DNA from: Oscillospiraceae bacterium
GTDB lineage: Bacteria; Bacillota; Clostridia; Oscillospirales; Oscillospiraceae
Assembly: GCA_017935145.1 (NCBI GenBank)
Contig: JAGBIE010000012.1
Span: 62,001-126,000 of the forward strand
DNA length: 64,000 nucleotides
Reading direction: 5' to 3'
Of the stretch, positions 34,594 through 43,051 are shown one piece after another. Position numbers and translations under genes: made by a program. The notes beneath the pieces are model-generated. The model was not told where the DNA came from. It saw only the letters and a program-made list of their open reading frames with translations, and did no database searches. Every line of letters begins with the position of its first letter. Within the stretch, counting starts at the first letter, position 1.

Positions 34594-35168
34594 CCGCCCT
34601 TATTGTGGTGTTGGGGGTGCTTCTTGCCATTGGTTTTCTTCCCATTGGCATTTGCGCTGAGTATGAAGAGGATGCAAAGGCATCTTTGACGGTGGCGGGT
34701 ATTCCCATTGTGCTGTATCCCCCAAAAAAGAAAAAGGGAAAGAAAGAAAAATCCCATGTTCTTCCCAAGGAGGAGAAGGAAAAGAAGCCTCTTCCTCCCC
34801 TGCCCCAACTATTAGAAACTTATCTTCCCCCCGCACTGAAAGTTTTGGGGTTACTGAAACGGAAACTTCTCATCCGCAGGCTGAAACTCCATGCCTATTT
34901 TGGTGGAAGCGACCCTTGCGATTCTGCTCTCAATTACGGCAAAGCATGGGCTGCCATTGGCATGGTGATGCCCCTTTTGGAGGGGAATTTCCGCATCGGC
35001 AAGCGGGATGTGGGTGCATTTTTGCAGAAAGATGAGAAAAAGATTCGTCTTTTGGCAAAACTGCACATCACCTTGACGGTGGGAAGAATTTTGCAGATTG
35101 CGATTTACGCATTATATTTACTACTCAAAGCACGAAAATCCAACGATACTGAAAAGGCGGTGCAATAA
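34590..35168 (+). CDS. DUF2953 family membrane protein
   Basis: A 192-residue protein with an N-terminal membrane helix (residues 3-22), a short Lys/Glu-rich stretch (about 46-70: KKKKGKKEK, EEKEKK) and a second hydrophobic segment near the C-terminus. Family hallmarks are LHAYFGGSDPCDSALNYGKAWAAI in the middle. DUF2953 genes commonly lie just before gerW (ytfJ), as ytfI does in Bacillus, so a role in sporulation or the spore envelope is possible. It is translationally coupled to scpB. Confidence 0.78.
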   Translation: MTALIVVLGVLLAIGFLPIGICAEYEEDAKASLTVAGIPIVLYPPKKKKGKKEKSHVLPKEEKEKKPLPPLPQLLETYLPPALKVLGLLKRKLLIRRLKLHAYFGGSDPCDSALNYGKAWAAIGMVMPLLEGNFRIGKRDVGAFLQKDEKKIRLLAKLHITLTVGRILQIAIYALYLLLKARKSNDTEKAVQ

Positions 35169-35169
35169 T

Positions 35170-35562
35170 ATGGCAAATCCCCTTGGTCAAATGATGGACT
35201 CTTCCATGGAAAACATTCGCAAATTGGTGGATGCCAACACAGTGGTGGGCGACCCCATCACCACTCCTGACGGCACAACGGTGGTGCCCATTTCCCGTGT
35301 GAAAGTGGGTTTTGCCGGCGGTGGCAGTGAATTCAATGGCAAAAATGCCACAGATTCCAAGCCCTACGGCGGTGGCACTGGTGCCAGCGTTTCCGTGACA
35401 CCCGTGGCATTTCTCATTCTCAAAGAGAGTGGTTGCCGTGTTCTGCCCATTCCCGAGCCCGCTTCTTCCACCGTGGACCGCATTGTGGAACTGGTGCCCG
35501 ATTTGGCGGACAAGGTGTGGCAGTTCATTCAGGAGAAAAAAGCAAATTCTGACGGAATTTAA
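35170..35562 (+). CDS. gerW: GerW family sporulation protein
   Basis: A 130-residue YtfJ/GerW protein needed for normal spore germination in Bacillus. The typical segments are NIRKLVDANTVVGDPI, the glycine-rich GFAGGGSEF and GGGTGASVSVTPVAFLIL. It has no signal peptide. It starts one base after the DUF2953 gene. Its presence is one of the main reasons to think this organism forms spores. Confidence 0.9.
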   Translation: MANPLGQMMDSSMENIRKLVDANTVVGDPITTPDGTTVVPISRVKVGFAGGGSEFNGKNATDSKPYGGGTGASVSVTPVAFLILKESGCRVLPIPEPASSTVDRIVELVPDLADKVWQFIQEKKANSDGI

Positions 35563-35609
35563 CGGATTTTGCTGAGGTATCCTTGGGCATACTATGCTCG
35601 GGTGATACC

Positions 35610-36698
35610 ATGAGAAAAGGATTTTTTCTGCGAGGAGCGGCGATAGTGTTTATCGCCGCGCTCGTTCTTTCCGTGCCCGCAAAGGGCGCGGGTGATTTAT
35701 CTGCTCACAGCGCCATCCTTTTGGATGCCATGAGTGGGCGGGTGCTGTATGAAAAGAGAGCCGATGATAAGCATCTCATTGCCAGCACCACTAAAATTAT
35801 GACGGGGCTTTTAATCTGTGAGCAGTGCTCCCCTGCATCCCCCGTGAAGATTCCCAAAAGTGCCGTGGGTGTGGAGGGCTCATCGCTCTACTTGCAAGAG
35901 GGCGAGATTCTCTCGGTCAAGGAGTTACTCTATGGGCTACTGCTTCGTTCAGGGAACGATGCCGCCGTGGCGCTGGCGCTATACTGCGATGGCAGTGTGG
36001 AGGCTTTTGCCGACCGCATGAATGAAAAGGCGGAAGATTTGGGACTATACAGTACCCATTTTGCCAATCCTCACGGCTTAGACAGCGAGGAAAATTACTC
36101 CACAGCGCGGGATTTGGCCACCTTGGCGGCCTATGCCATGGAAAATGAACTGTTCCGTGAAATTTGCGCCACCAAGACCATGACCATGGGCAATCGAGTC
36201 CTGCAAAACCACAACAAACTCCTGTGGAATTATGAGGGCGCGGTGGGCGTGAAAACAGGTTTTACCAAGGCGGCGGGGCGGATTCTCGTCAGTGCGGCGG
36301 AAAAGAATGGCAGACGGCTCATCGCTGTCACATTACAAGCCCCCAACGATTGGAAAGACCACGCAAAACTATTGGACTACGGATTTACTCAGTTTGAGTC
36401 CCGCTCCGTGGTTGATGGTGGGGAAATCATCCGCCAAATTCCTGTGCTATCGGGAAAAGCGGAGAGCGTTTCCATAGTGGCAGAAGAAAGTGTCTCCTGC
36501 CCCGTGAAAGAGGGCGAAACCCTAATTTTGCGCTACCATGTGCCTCGCTTGGTCTACGCGCCTGTGGAGAAGCACACTTTGGCAGGCTATATTGAGGTCT
36601 TGGTAGATGGGGATTTTGTGTGCAAAATCCCGCTGACTTACGAAAAAACTGTGGAACAGAGTCACAAAAAGAAGTTTTCTCTATTCCGCTCCCCATAG
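35610..36698 (+). CDS. D-alanyl-D-alanine carboxypeptidase (serine type, DacF-like)
   Basis: A 362-residue penicillin-binding protein of the S11 family with an N-terminal signal peptide (MRKGFFLRGAAIVFIAALVL...). The three active-site motifs are present: STTK (about residues 53-56), SGN in LLRSGNDAAVAL, and KTG in GVKTGFTKAAGR. It trims the terminal D-Ala from peptidoglycan outside the membrane. The location after gerW suggests the DacF/DacB sporulation branch. ATG at 35610 gives the signal peptide directly; the start at 35583 has no ribosome site. No clear C-terminal anchor is seen. Confidence 0.9.
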   Translation: MRKGFFLRGAAIVFIAALVLSVPAKGAGDLSAHSAILLDAMSGRVLYEKRADDKHLIASTTKIMTGLLICEQCSPASPVKIPKSAVGVEGSSLYLQEGEILSVKELLYGLLLRSGNDAAVALALYCDGSVEAFADRMNEKAEDLGLYSTHFANPHGLDSEENYSTARDLATLAAYAMENELFREICATKTMTMGNRVLQNHNKLLWNYEGAVGVKTGFTKAAGRILVSAAEKNGRRLIAVTLQAPNDWKDHAKLLDYGFTQFESRSVVDGGEIIRQIPVLSGKAESVSIVAEESVSCPVKEGETLILRYHVPRLVYAPVEKHTLAGYIEVLVDGDFVCKIPLTYEKTVEQSHKKKFSLFRSP

Positions 36699-36707
36699 GA
36701 GGCAATT

Positions 36708-37415
36708 ATGCCCGAAGAACGACTGCAAAAAATCATAGCCCGTTATGGCATCTGCTCCCGCCGTAGCGCAGAAGCGCTCATTGAGGCGGGGCGGGTGCGT
36801 CTCAACGGCAACACCGCCCATTTGGGAGACACCGCCATTGACGGGGAGGATGTCATTGAGGTGGATGGCAAAGTCCTTCGAAAAGAGCCCGAAAGCCGAT
36901 ATTTGCTCCTAAATAAGCCCCGTGGGGTAGTCACCACCATGGAGGATGAAAAAGGGCGCAAGACCGTAAGGGATTTGGTTGCCGATTGCCCTCAACGGGT
37001 GTATCCCGTAGGGCGTTTGGACCTAAACTCCGAGGGACTTTTGCTCCTGACCAACGATGGTGCGCTGACCCAGCATCTCACCCATCCCTCTCATGAGGTG
37101 GAAAAGGTGTACAAAGTCTGGGTGAGTAACTATCGCGAGGGCGCTGACCGCTTGGTGGGGCAGCCCATTGTGCTGGACGGTCGTCCCACTGTGCCTGCCA
37201 AGGTGCGGATTTTGCAGGTGAAGGATGTCCTTGCCACCTTGGAGGTCACCATCCGCGAGGGGCGCAACCGTCAGGTGAGACGGCTGTGTGAGCATGCAGG
37301 ATTGACCGTGACCCGTCTGCAACGAATCCGCTTGGGCAAGATTACCTTGGGTCGTCTGCCCGTGGGCACATGGCGCGATTTAACAGAGGATGAAGTGGAA
37401 TCCCTGTGGAACTAA
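36708..37415 (+). CDS. rluB: Pseudouridine synthase of the RsuA/RluB family
   Basis: A 235-residue enzyme that converts a specific uridine in rRNA to pseudouridine. An S4 RNA-binding domain opens the protein (RLQKIIARYGICSRRSAEALI, GRVRLNG), and VGRLDLNSEGLLLLTNDG contains the catalytic Asp. TIREGRNRQVRRLCEHAGLTV is the C-terminal signature. RluB (23S rRNA) is likely from length; RsuA cannot be excluded. It is nine bases after the carboxypeptidase gene with GGAGG ahead. Confidence 0.88.
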   Translation: MPEERLQKIIARYGICSRRSAEALIEAGRVRLNGNTAHLGDTAIDGEDVIEVDGKVLRKEPESRYLLLNKPRGVVTTMEDEKGRKTVRDLVADCPQRVYPVGRLDLNSEGLLLLTNDGALTQHLTHPSHEVEKVYKVWVSNYREGADRLVGQPIVLDGRPTVPAKVRILQVKDVLATLEVTIREGRNRQVRRLCEHAGLTVTRLQRIRLGKITLGRLPVGTWRDLTEDEVESLWN

Positions 37416-37441
37416 TCCCAAACTATCGGGAGCATACATAT

Positions 37442-38707
37442 ATGATGAGTGAACAACACAAATCCGCAGACCTTATCGTCTGCGGGGCAGGCGCTGCAGG
37501 CATGATGGCTGCCATCACTGCGGCAGAGCGAGGAAACTCTGTGCTATTGGTGGAGAAAAATGACCGCCCCTGCCGAAAAGTGTATATTACAGGCAAGGGT
37601 CGCTGTAATTTGACCAACGATACCACTTGGCAGGAGTGTCTGCAAAATGTGGTGACGGGAAGCAAATTCCTTTATAGCGCCATGCAGGCATTCCCGCCCC
37701 AAGATGTGATGGCATTTTTTGAGGACTTGGGCTGTCCTGTGAAAGTGGAACGGGGCGGACGGGTATTTCCCACATCGGACAAGTCTGCATCGGTCATCGA
37801 TGCCCTAAGAAACCGAAGCCGTAATCTTCCCATCCGCCTGGTGCAGGCAACTGCCGAAAGCATTTTGGTGAAAGACGGCAAGGTGGTAGGCGTGCGCACC
37901 AATCGGGATGACTATACCGCCCCTGCGGTAGTTTTGGCCGTGGGGGGTGCTACCTATCCCCGTACGGGCTCTACGGGCGATGGCTATGCCATGGCGCAGA
38001 AAGTGGGACACAACATTGTAAGTCCTACTCCGTCTCTTGTACCCCTTGTGGAAAAAGGGCATCTCTGTCGCCGTATGGAGGGCTTGGCCCTTAGAAACAT
38101 CGCGTTAAAATTGGTGGATGCCAAGGGAAAGACGGTGTTTACGGACTTTGGCGAGGCGGAGTTTACAGAGGATGGACTCACCGGTCCTACGGTACTCAGC
38201 GCCAGTTGCCATATGGGTAGAGATGACGGTTTCTTCGTGGTCATTGACTTAAAACCTGCTCTCTCCATGGAGAAATTAGAGGCTCGCTTACTGCGGGATT
38301 TGCAAAAATATCAGAATTCCACCATGCAATCTGCCCTTGTGGAACTGCTTCCCAAGCGCATGATTTTGCCTATACTGAATTTGGCAGAAATTCCTGCGGT
38401 GATTCCCGCCCACTCCCTGCGAAAAGAGCAACGGCAAGCCCTTTTGCAGGTAATGAAAAACCTAACCATCCCCATTTTGGAGAAAGCCCCCATGGAGGAA
38501 GGCATTGTGACCTCCGGCGGTGTATCTACGCGGGAGGTTGACCCCAAAACCATGGAATCCAAATTGGTAAAGGGACTGTATTTTGCCGGTGAACTTTTGG
38601 ATTTAGACGCCTACACAGGCGGTTTTAATCTGCAAATTGCTTGGGCAACAGGTCGCTGTGCCGGTCTGAGTAGCGCCAAGCAAGTGAGAAAGGACGAAAC
38701 CTTATGA
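37442..38707 (+). CDS. HI0933-like FAD-dependent oxidoreductase (YhiN family)
   Basis: A 421-residue flavoprotein. The N-terminal GAGAAGMMAAITAAERG is the FAD-binding dinucleotide fold; KVYITGKGRCNLTND is diagnostic of the HI0933/YhiN family; AVGGATYPRTGSTGDGY and GELLDLDAYTGGFNLQIAWATG close the flavin site. The biological substrate is not known. The start at 37442 follows GGGAG. The ORF's earlier in-frame start at 37406 lies in rluB. The end overlaps cmk by four bases. Confidence 0.85.
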   Translation: MMSEQHKSADLIVCGAGAAGMMAAITAAERGNSVLLVEKNDRPCRKVYITGKGRCNLTNDTTWQECLQNVVTGSKFLYSAMQAFPPQDVMAFFEDLGCPVKVERGGRVFPTSDKSASVIDALRNRSRNLPIRLVQATAESILVKDGKVVGVRTNRDDYTAPAVVLAVGGATYPRTGSTGDGYAMAQKVGHNIVSPTPSLVPLVEKGHLCRRMEGLALRNIALKLVDAKGKTVFTDFGEAEFTEDGLTGPTVLSASCHMGRDDGFFVVIDLKPALSMEKLEARLLRDLQKYQNSTMQSALVELLPKRMILPILNLAEIPAVIPAHSLRKEQRQALLQVMKNLTIPILEKAPMEEGIVTSGGVSTREVDPKTMESKLVKGLYFAGELLDLDAYTGGFNLQIAWATGRCAGLSSAKQVRKDETL

Positions 38708-39387
38708 GTAAGAAATTTCATGCCATCGCCATTGACGGGCCTGCAGGCGCAGGCAAATCCACCATGGCCAAACGCATCGCCAAAGAATTGGGCTATGTGT
38801 ATGTGGACACGGGCGCTATCTACCGCACTGTGGGCTACTATGTGTGGCTGTGCGGAATCGGTGGTCGGGATGTAGACGGTGTGACCCGTCTCATTGACGA
38901 AGTGAACATCTCCATCGAGTATCCCGAAGATGGCTTACAGCACATGATTCTCAACGGCAAGGATGTGACAGGCGAGATTCGCACGCCCGAAATGTCCAGT
39001 TATGCATCCCAGGTTTCTGCCCACAAATGCGTGCGGGATTTCCTTTTGGATACCCAGCGGGAACTGGCACGCACCCACAATGTGGTTATGGACGGGCGGG
39101 ATATTGGCACGGTGGTGCTTCCCGATGCTGAGGTGAAGATTTTCCTCACGGCATCTCCCGAAGTCCGTGCCCGTCGTCGTTACATAGAATTGCAGGAAAA
39201 GGGTGTGTCCGATTCCTATGAAAAGGTATTGGCGGATATGAAGCAGCGGGATTTGCAGGACTCCACCCGCCCCATCGCCCCCTTGAAGCAGGCGAAGGAT
39301 GCCGTATTGTTGGATACCTCTTCCATGACACTGGAAGAGTCTGTGGAGGCCATTAAATCCATTGTGGAGGAAAAACTGGCAAAATGA
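38704..39387 (+). CDS. cmk: Cytidylate kinase
   Basis: A 227-residue nucleoside monophosphate kinase that phosphorylates CMP and dCMP. The P-loop is IDGPAGAGKSTMAKRIA (residues 10-26). YVDTGAIYRTVGYY, VVMDGRDIGTVVLPDAEVK and TASPEVRARRRY are family signatures. It overlaps both neighbours by four bases, so translation is tightly coupled. The order cmk-plsC-ispH/rpsA is conserved in many Clostridia. Confidence 0.95.
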   Translation: MSKKFHAIAIDGPAGAGKSTMAKRIAKELGYVYVDTGAIYRTVGYYVWLCGIGGRDVDGVTRLIDEVNISIEYPEDGLQHMILNGKDVTGEIRTPEMSSYASQVSAHKCVRDFLLDTQRELARTHNVVMDGRDIGTVVLPDAEVKIFLTASPEVRARRRYIELQEKGVSDSYEKVLADMKQRDLQDSTRPIAPLKQAKDAVLLDTSSMTLEESVEAIKSIVEEKLAK

Positions 39388-39980
39388 ATGTATACCCCTT
39401 TTTGTACTACCTAGTACGGTGCGTCATGTTCCTGTGGCATCCCGTATTCAAGGTCAAGGGTCGGGAAAATATCCCCGCTAACACCCAACTGATTCTCTGT
39501 GGCAACCACAGTGGCATGGCTGACCCCATTTGGATGCTCTTTGCCCTGAGACTCAACAAGTCCTGCCCTGCCATTATTGCCAAGGCATCGGTGATGAAAA
39601 TCCCCGTTGTTGGTCGCATTTTGAAAAGTCAAGGCGTGTTCGGGGTAAATCGGGGCGAAATTGATATGTCTGCGGTGAAAAATGGACTATCTGCTCTGCG
39701 GGATGGCAAGCATCTGCTTCTGTTTCCCGAAGCAACCCGTGTGAAGCCCGGAAAGGTCATTGAGCCGAAAAATGGCGCAGTGATGTTCTCTCTGCGGACA
39801 AATACCGCCATTTTACCCATTTGGCTGGAGGCAAAGCGCTTCCCCTTCTCCCCTCTTCACTGCGTTATTGGTGAGCCGTGGATGCCCCAGTGTGCAGAGA
39901 AGAAGCCCACGCAGGAAGAAATGACCGCACTCACCCATGAACTCATGGACAAGATTTACGCATTGGAGGAAAAAGCATGA
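39384..39980 (+). CDS. plsC: 1-acyl-sn-glycerol-3-phosphate acyltransferase
   Basis: A 198-residue membrane-associated enzyme that makes phosphatidic acid. The HX4D motif is in LCGNHSGMADPIW (about residues 36-48), and LLLFPEATRVKPGK matches the second acceptor motif (FPEGT-like, here with Ala for Gly). A short N-terminal hydrophobic stretch may dock it at the membrane. It overlaps cmk and ispH by four bases each. Confidence 0.92.
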   Translation: MNVYPFLYYLVRCVMFLWHPVFKVKGRENIPANTQLILCGNHSGMADPIWMLFALRLNKSCPAIIAKASVMKIPVVGRILKSQGVFGVNRGEIDMSAVKNGLSALRDGKHLLLFPEATRVKPGKVIEPKNGAVMFSLRTNTAILPIWLEAKRFPFSPLHCVIGEPWMPQCAEKKPTQEEMTALTHELMDKIYALEEKA

Positions 39981-41953
39981 GTGTCACCCTTGCCAAAACA
40001 GCAGGTTTCTGCTTTGGTGTGGATCGGGCGGTATCCTTGGTGGAGCAGGCGGTAAAAGACGGCAAAAATGCCGTGACGTTGGGTCCCATCATCCACAACC
40101 GTCATGTGGTAGACCGCTTTAAATCCCTTGGGGTGGGCGAGGTTTCCTCCCCCGAGGAAGTGGCGGAAGGCGCGACAGTGATCATTCGCTCCCACGGAGT
40201 CAGTCGCGCGGTGTATGAGGCTCTGCGGGCAAAGAACGCGGAGATTATCGATGCCACCTGCCCCTTTGTCAAGCGCATCCATTCTCTTGTGAGTCGTGCC
40301 GAAGTTGCAGGCAGACAAGTGATTATTGTGGGCACACGGACACATCCTGAAGTGCAGGCTGTGGCTGGTTGGTGCGAAAACCCCACCATTGTGGAAAATG
40401 CGGAGCAATTACAGGCATGGCTTAGTGAGGATGAAAGCCGTAAAACTCTGCCCCTTACCATGGTGAGTCAAACCACCAGCACTCAAATTTTGTGGGAAAG
40501 TTGCTGTAATTTCGCAAAAAAAGAGTGTACAAACTTAGAAATCTATGATACAATATGCGAGGCTACCGAAAAACGCCAAAAAGAAGCATACGCCATAGCG
40601 AAAAAATCCGATGCCATGGTGGTCATTGGAGATGCCAAAAGTTCCAACACGGAACGGCTCGCCATGATTTGCCGTCAAGTCTGTAACCATGTTGTTCTCA
40701 TCGACAATGCAAAAGACCTTGACCTTTCTTCGTTTTCCGGTGCCAATGCCATTGGCATCACGGCAGGTGCTTCCACACCGTCGTGGATCATAAAGGAGGT
40801 CAACAAACAAATGAGTGAAGAAATCAGAATTGAAACTGTTGGAGAGGAGAACTTTGCAGAACTGCTCGAACAGTCTATCAAAACTTTAAATAATGGAGAC
40901 AAGGTTACCGGCATCGTTACTGCCATCGGCACCACCGAAATCCAAGTGGATTTGGGCACCAAGCACGCTGGCTACATCCCCATGGATGAGTTCTCTGCCG
41001 ACCCCACCGTCAAGGCTGAAGAAGTCCTGAAGGTTGGCGATGAAATTGAAGTTTCCGTTGTCCGCGTCAATGACGTGGAAGGCACTGTTCAGCTTTCCAA
41101 GAAGCGTCTGGAAGCCGGCAAGGTTTGGGAAGACTTGGACGCCATTGTGGAAGAAAAGACTCCCGTGGAAGCTGTGATTACCGAAGAAAACAAGGGTGGC
41201 GTGGTTGCTAACTACAAGGGCATCCGCGTGTTTATCCCCGCTTCTCAGACCGGTGTGCCCAAGGGCGAAGAACTTTCTGTTCTGCTGAAAACCACCGTCA
41301 AGATGAGAATTACCGAAGTCAACCGTGCTCGCCGCCGTGTGGTGGGTTCCATCAAGGCTGTTTCCGGAGAAGCTCGCAAGGCTGCTCAGGAAAAGATTTG
41401 GGGCGAAATCGAAGTTGGTAAGAAGTATCAGGGTACTGTCAAGAGCCTGACCTCTTACGGCGCTTTTGTTGATATCGGCGGTGTGGACGGCATGGTTCAC
41501 GTTTCCGAACTCAGCTGGAATCACATTAAGAATCCCGCAGAAGTCCTCTCCGTGGGTGACAGCGTGGAAGTGTTCGTCATTTCCTACGACCCCGAAAAGA
41601 GAAAGATTTCTCTGGGTTACAAGACTGCTGAAAGCAATCCTTGGACCATTTTTGCCCAGAAGTACAGCGTGGGCGATGTGGCTACCGTGAAGGTTGTCAA
41701 GCTCATGACCTTTGGTGCTTTTGCAGAAATCATCCCCGGCATTGACGGTCTGATTCACATTTCTCAGATTGCTGACCGCCGTATTGGCAAGCCCGAAGAA
41801 GTTCTGGCTGAAGGTCAGGAAGTGGAAGCCAAGATCATCGATGTGGATTTGGAAAACAAGCGCGTTTCCCTCTCCATCCGTGCTCTGCTGGCTCCCGCCA
41901 CTGAAGAGGCTGAAGCTGAAGTGGCTGAAGAAGCCGAAGCTGTGGAAGAATAA
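39977..41953 (+). CDS. ispH: 4-hydroxy-3-methylbut-2-enyl diphosphate reductase fused to an S1-domain protein
   Basis: A 658-residue fusion. Residues of about 1-280 are IspH, the [4Fe-4S] enzyme of the last step of the non-mevalonate isoprenoid pathway, with cysteines in TAGFCFGVDRAV, DATCPFVKRIHS and YDTICEATEKRQ, and the SSNTERLA motif. Residues of about 290-640 contain four S1 RNA-binding repeats (VDIGGVDGMVHVSELSW is the clearest). The fusion is common in Clostridia. An internal AAAGGAGG plus ATG at 40811 could yield a free S1 protein. The acidic tail (EEAEAEVAEEAEAVEE) is low-complexity. Last gene of the scpA operon. Confidence 0.93.
   Translation: MSVTLAKTAGFCFGVDRAVSLVEQAVKDGKNAVTLGPIIHNRHVVDRFKSLGVGEVSSPEEVAEGATVIIRSHGVSRAVYEALRAKNAEIIDATCPFVKRIHSLVSRAEVAGRQVIIVGTRTHPEVQAVAGWCENPTIVENAEQLQAWLSEDESRKTLPLTMVSQTTSTQILWESCCNFAKKECTNLEIYDTICEATEKRQKEAYAIAKKSDAMVVIGDAKSSNTERLAMICRQVCNHVVLIDNAKDLDLSSFSGANAIGITAGASTPSWIIKEVNKQMSEEIRIETVGEENFAELLEQSIKTLNNGDKVTGIVTAIGTTEIQVDLGTKHAGYIPMDEFSADPTVKAEEVLKVGDEIEVSVVRVNDVEGTVQLSKKRLEAGKVWEDLDAIVEEKTPVEAVITEENKGGVVANYKGIRVFIPASQTGVPKGEELSVLLKTTVKMRITEVNRARRRVVGSIKAVSGEARKAAQEKIWGEIEVGKKYQGTVKSLTSYGAFVDIGGVDGMVHVSELSWNHIKNPAEVLSVGDSVEVFVISYDPEKRKISLGYKTAESNPWTIFAQKYSVGDVATVKVVKLMTFGAFAEIIPGIDGLIHISQIADRRIGKPEEVLAEGQEVEAKIIDVDLENKRVSLSIRALLAPATEEAEAEVAEEAEAVEE
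40811..41953 (+). other. rpsA: Possible internal start giving a free S1-domain protein
   Basis: Within the fusion, AAAGGAGG (40792-40799) stands 11 bases before an in-frame ATG at 40811. This start opens with MSEEIRIETVGEENF and encodes all four S1 repeats (380 residues), about the size of short Firmicute S1 proteins. The sequence shows the signal; its use in the cell is inferred. Confidence 0.5.
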
Positions 41954-41966
41954 TCCACAACAACAC

Positions 41967-42007
41967 AAAAAATACGGAGTAGCCCTCATGGGCTACTCCG
42001 TTTTTTG
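41967..42007. terminator. Terminator after ispH-rpsA
   Basis: ACGGAGTAGCCC and GGGCTACTCCGT pair around TCAT, with A- and T-runs at each side. It can serve both converging transcripts. Confidence 0.85.
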
Positions 42008-42027
42008 TTTCTATATTATAAATAGTA

Positions 42028-42918
42028 TCAGTGGGAGAATTCGTTTTTCTTCACATGGTCGATAAAGGTCTTTAAGCTCTTGGAAAGCCATTTGTTCTTG
42101 TGATAGATGAGCTGTTTCCAAATGTCGATTTTCACATCGCAGACATCCAAATAACACAAAGCGCCCGATGTGATTAGGTCTTTGGTGACAAAGTCCGGCA
42201 GATAGGAAATCATGTTACTTTCCGCCAACAAGGAGGTTATGATATCCGTTCGACCGATTTCCAAAACAGGAGTGATTTCCAAGGACATTTTTGCCAGTTC
42301 ACGGTCTAACACTCGGCGGTAGCCCTGTCCGTATTCCGTTAAAATGAAGGGCTCATTTACAATATCCCGCACGGAGAGGTTCTTTTTGCCTGCAAACTTG
42401 CACTGACTGCTGGCTACAAAGTGCATGGGAAGCATTTCTTCCTTAGCGATGATGTAGTCCTTATTGTAAATACGGCGGTCAAGGGTGATGATGACATCCG
42501 CCTCGTTATGGTCCAGCATATCCAACATGAGCAGAGAGTCGCCCGTAGTAGCGCAGATGGAGACCGAGGGACATTTTTTGTGAAAATCCATATAGTGGGT
42601 GTTCATCATGCTCTCGCAGACGGAGTCGGGAGCAACCAAGTGGATGTGACCGGAAAGTTCCTCTTCTACTGTAAGGTTTTCCTTAAATTCATCGGTGAGA
42701 ACACGCACTTGGTGGGCATAGGACACCAAGTCTCTCCCCCGCTCCGTGAGGGTGATGGTGTGATTGATGCGCTCAAAGAGCAGGCAATCCAGTTCCGTTT
42801 CCAATTGTTTAATTTGAAAGGAAACAGTGGACTGCGAATAGCCAAGTTGCTCCGCCGCTTTTGTGAAACTGCCCAGTTCTGCCACATGGATAAAGGTGAT
42901 TAAATTTCGCAACTCCAT
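42028..42918 (-). CDS. LysR family transcriptional regulator
   Basis: A 296-residue LysR protein: an N-terminal winged helix (residues 1-60: LITFIHVAELGSFTKAAEQLGYSQSTVSFQIKQLE) and a two-lobed inducer-binding domain (starting near residue 90, HIHLVAPDSV). It is divergent from a TrpXYZ-like ABC importer and probably controls it. A perfect LysR-type palindrome lies between them. The inducer is unknown; an aromatic amino acid or related compound is possible from the importer type. Confidence 0.88.
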   Translation of the reverse strand: MELRNLITFIHVAELGSFTKAAEQLGYSQSTVSFQIKQLETELDCLLFERINHTITLTERGRDLVSYAHQVRVLTDEFKENLTVEEELSGHIHLVAPDSVCESMMNTHYMDFHKKCPSVSICATTGDSLLMLDMLDHNEADVIITLDRRIYNKDYIIAKEEMLPMHFVASSQCKFAGKKNLSVRDIVNEPFILTEYGQGYRRVLDRELAKMSLEITPVLEIGRTDIITSLLAESNMISYLPDFVTKDLITSGALCYLDVCDVKIDIWKQLIYHKNKWLSKSLKTFIDHVKKNEFSH

Positions 42919-42932
42919 AGTGTGCCTCCATC

Positions 42933-42947
42933 ATCGAATTTTTCGAT
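42933..42947. promoter_or_regulatory. LysR-type palindrome
   Basis: ATCGAATTTTTCGAT is a perfect 15-bp dyad that satisfies the T-N11-A pattern (T at 42934, A at 42946). It lies 15 bases upstream of the lysR ATG and 23 bases before the -35 box of the importer promoter. Confidence 0.65.
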
Positions 42948-42969
42948 AGTAAATATCAAAACCATTCGT

Positions 42970-42998
42970 TTGAATAATGATATAGTGTATCATATAAT
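42970..42998 (+). promoter_or_regulatory. Promoter of the ABC importer operon
   Basis: TTGAAT (42970-42975), a 17-base spacer and TATAAT (42993-42998), 53 bases before the binding-protein start. Confidence 0.65.
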
Positions 42999-43051
42999 AA
43001 GCCCATCAAAAATGCAAGGCTCATTTGAGCCAAGTCAAGGGAGTTTTACAA

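Noticed and set aside
35575..35605. Forespore sigma factor promoter before the carboxypeptidase gene
   Set aside because: CATACTAT looks like a sigma-F/G -10, but no matching -35 stands at the right distance.
40886..41989. Minus-strand open frame of 367 codons
   Set aside because: Antisense to the S1 repeats of ispH-rpsA and through the terminator.
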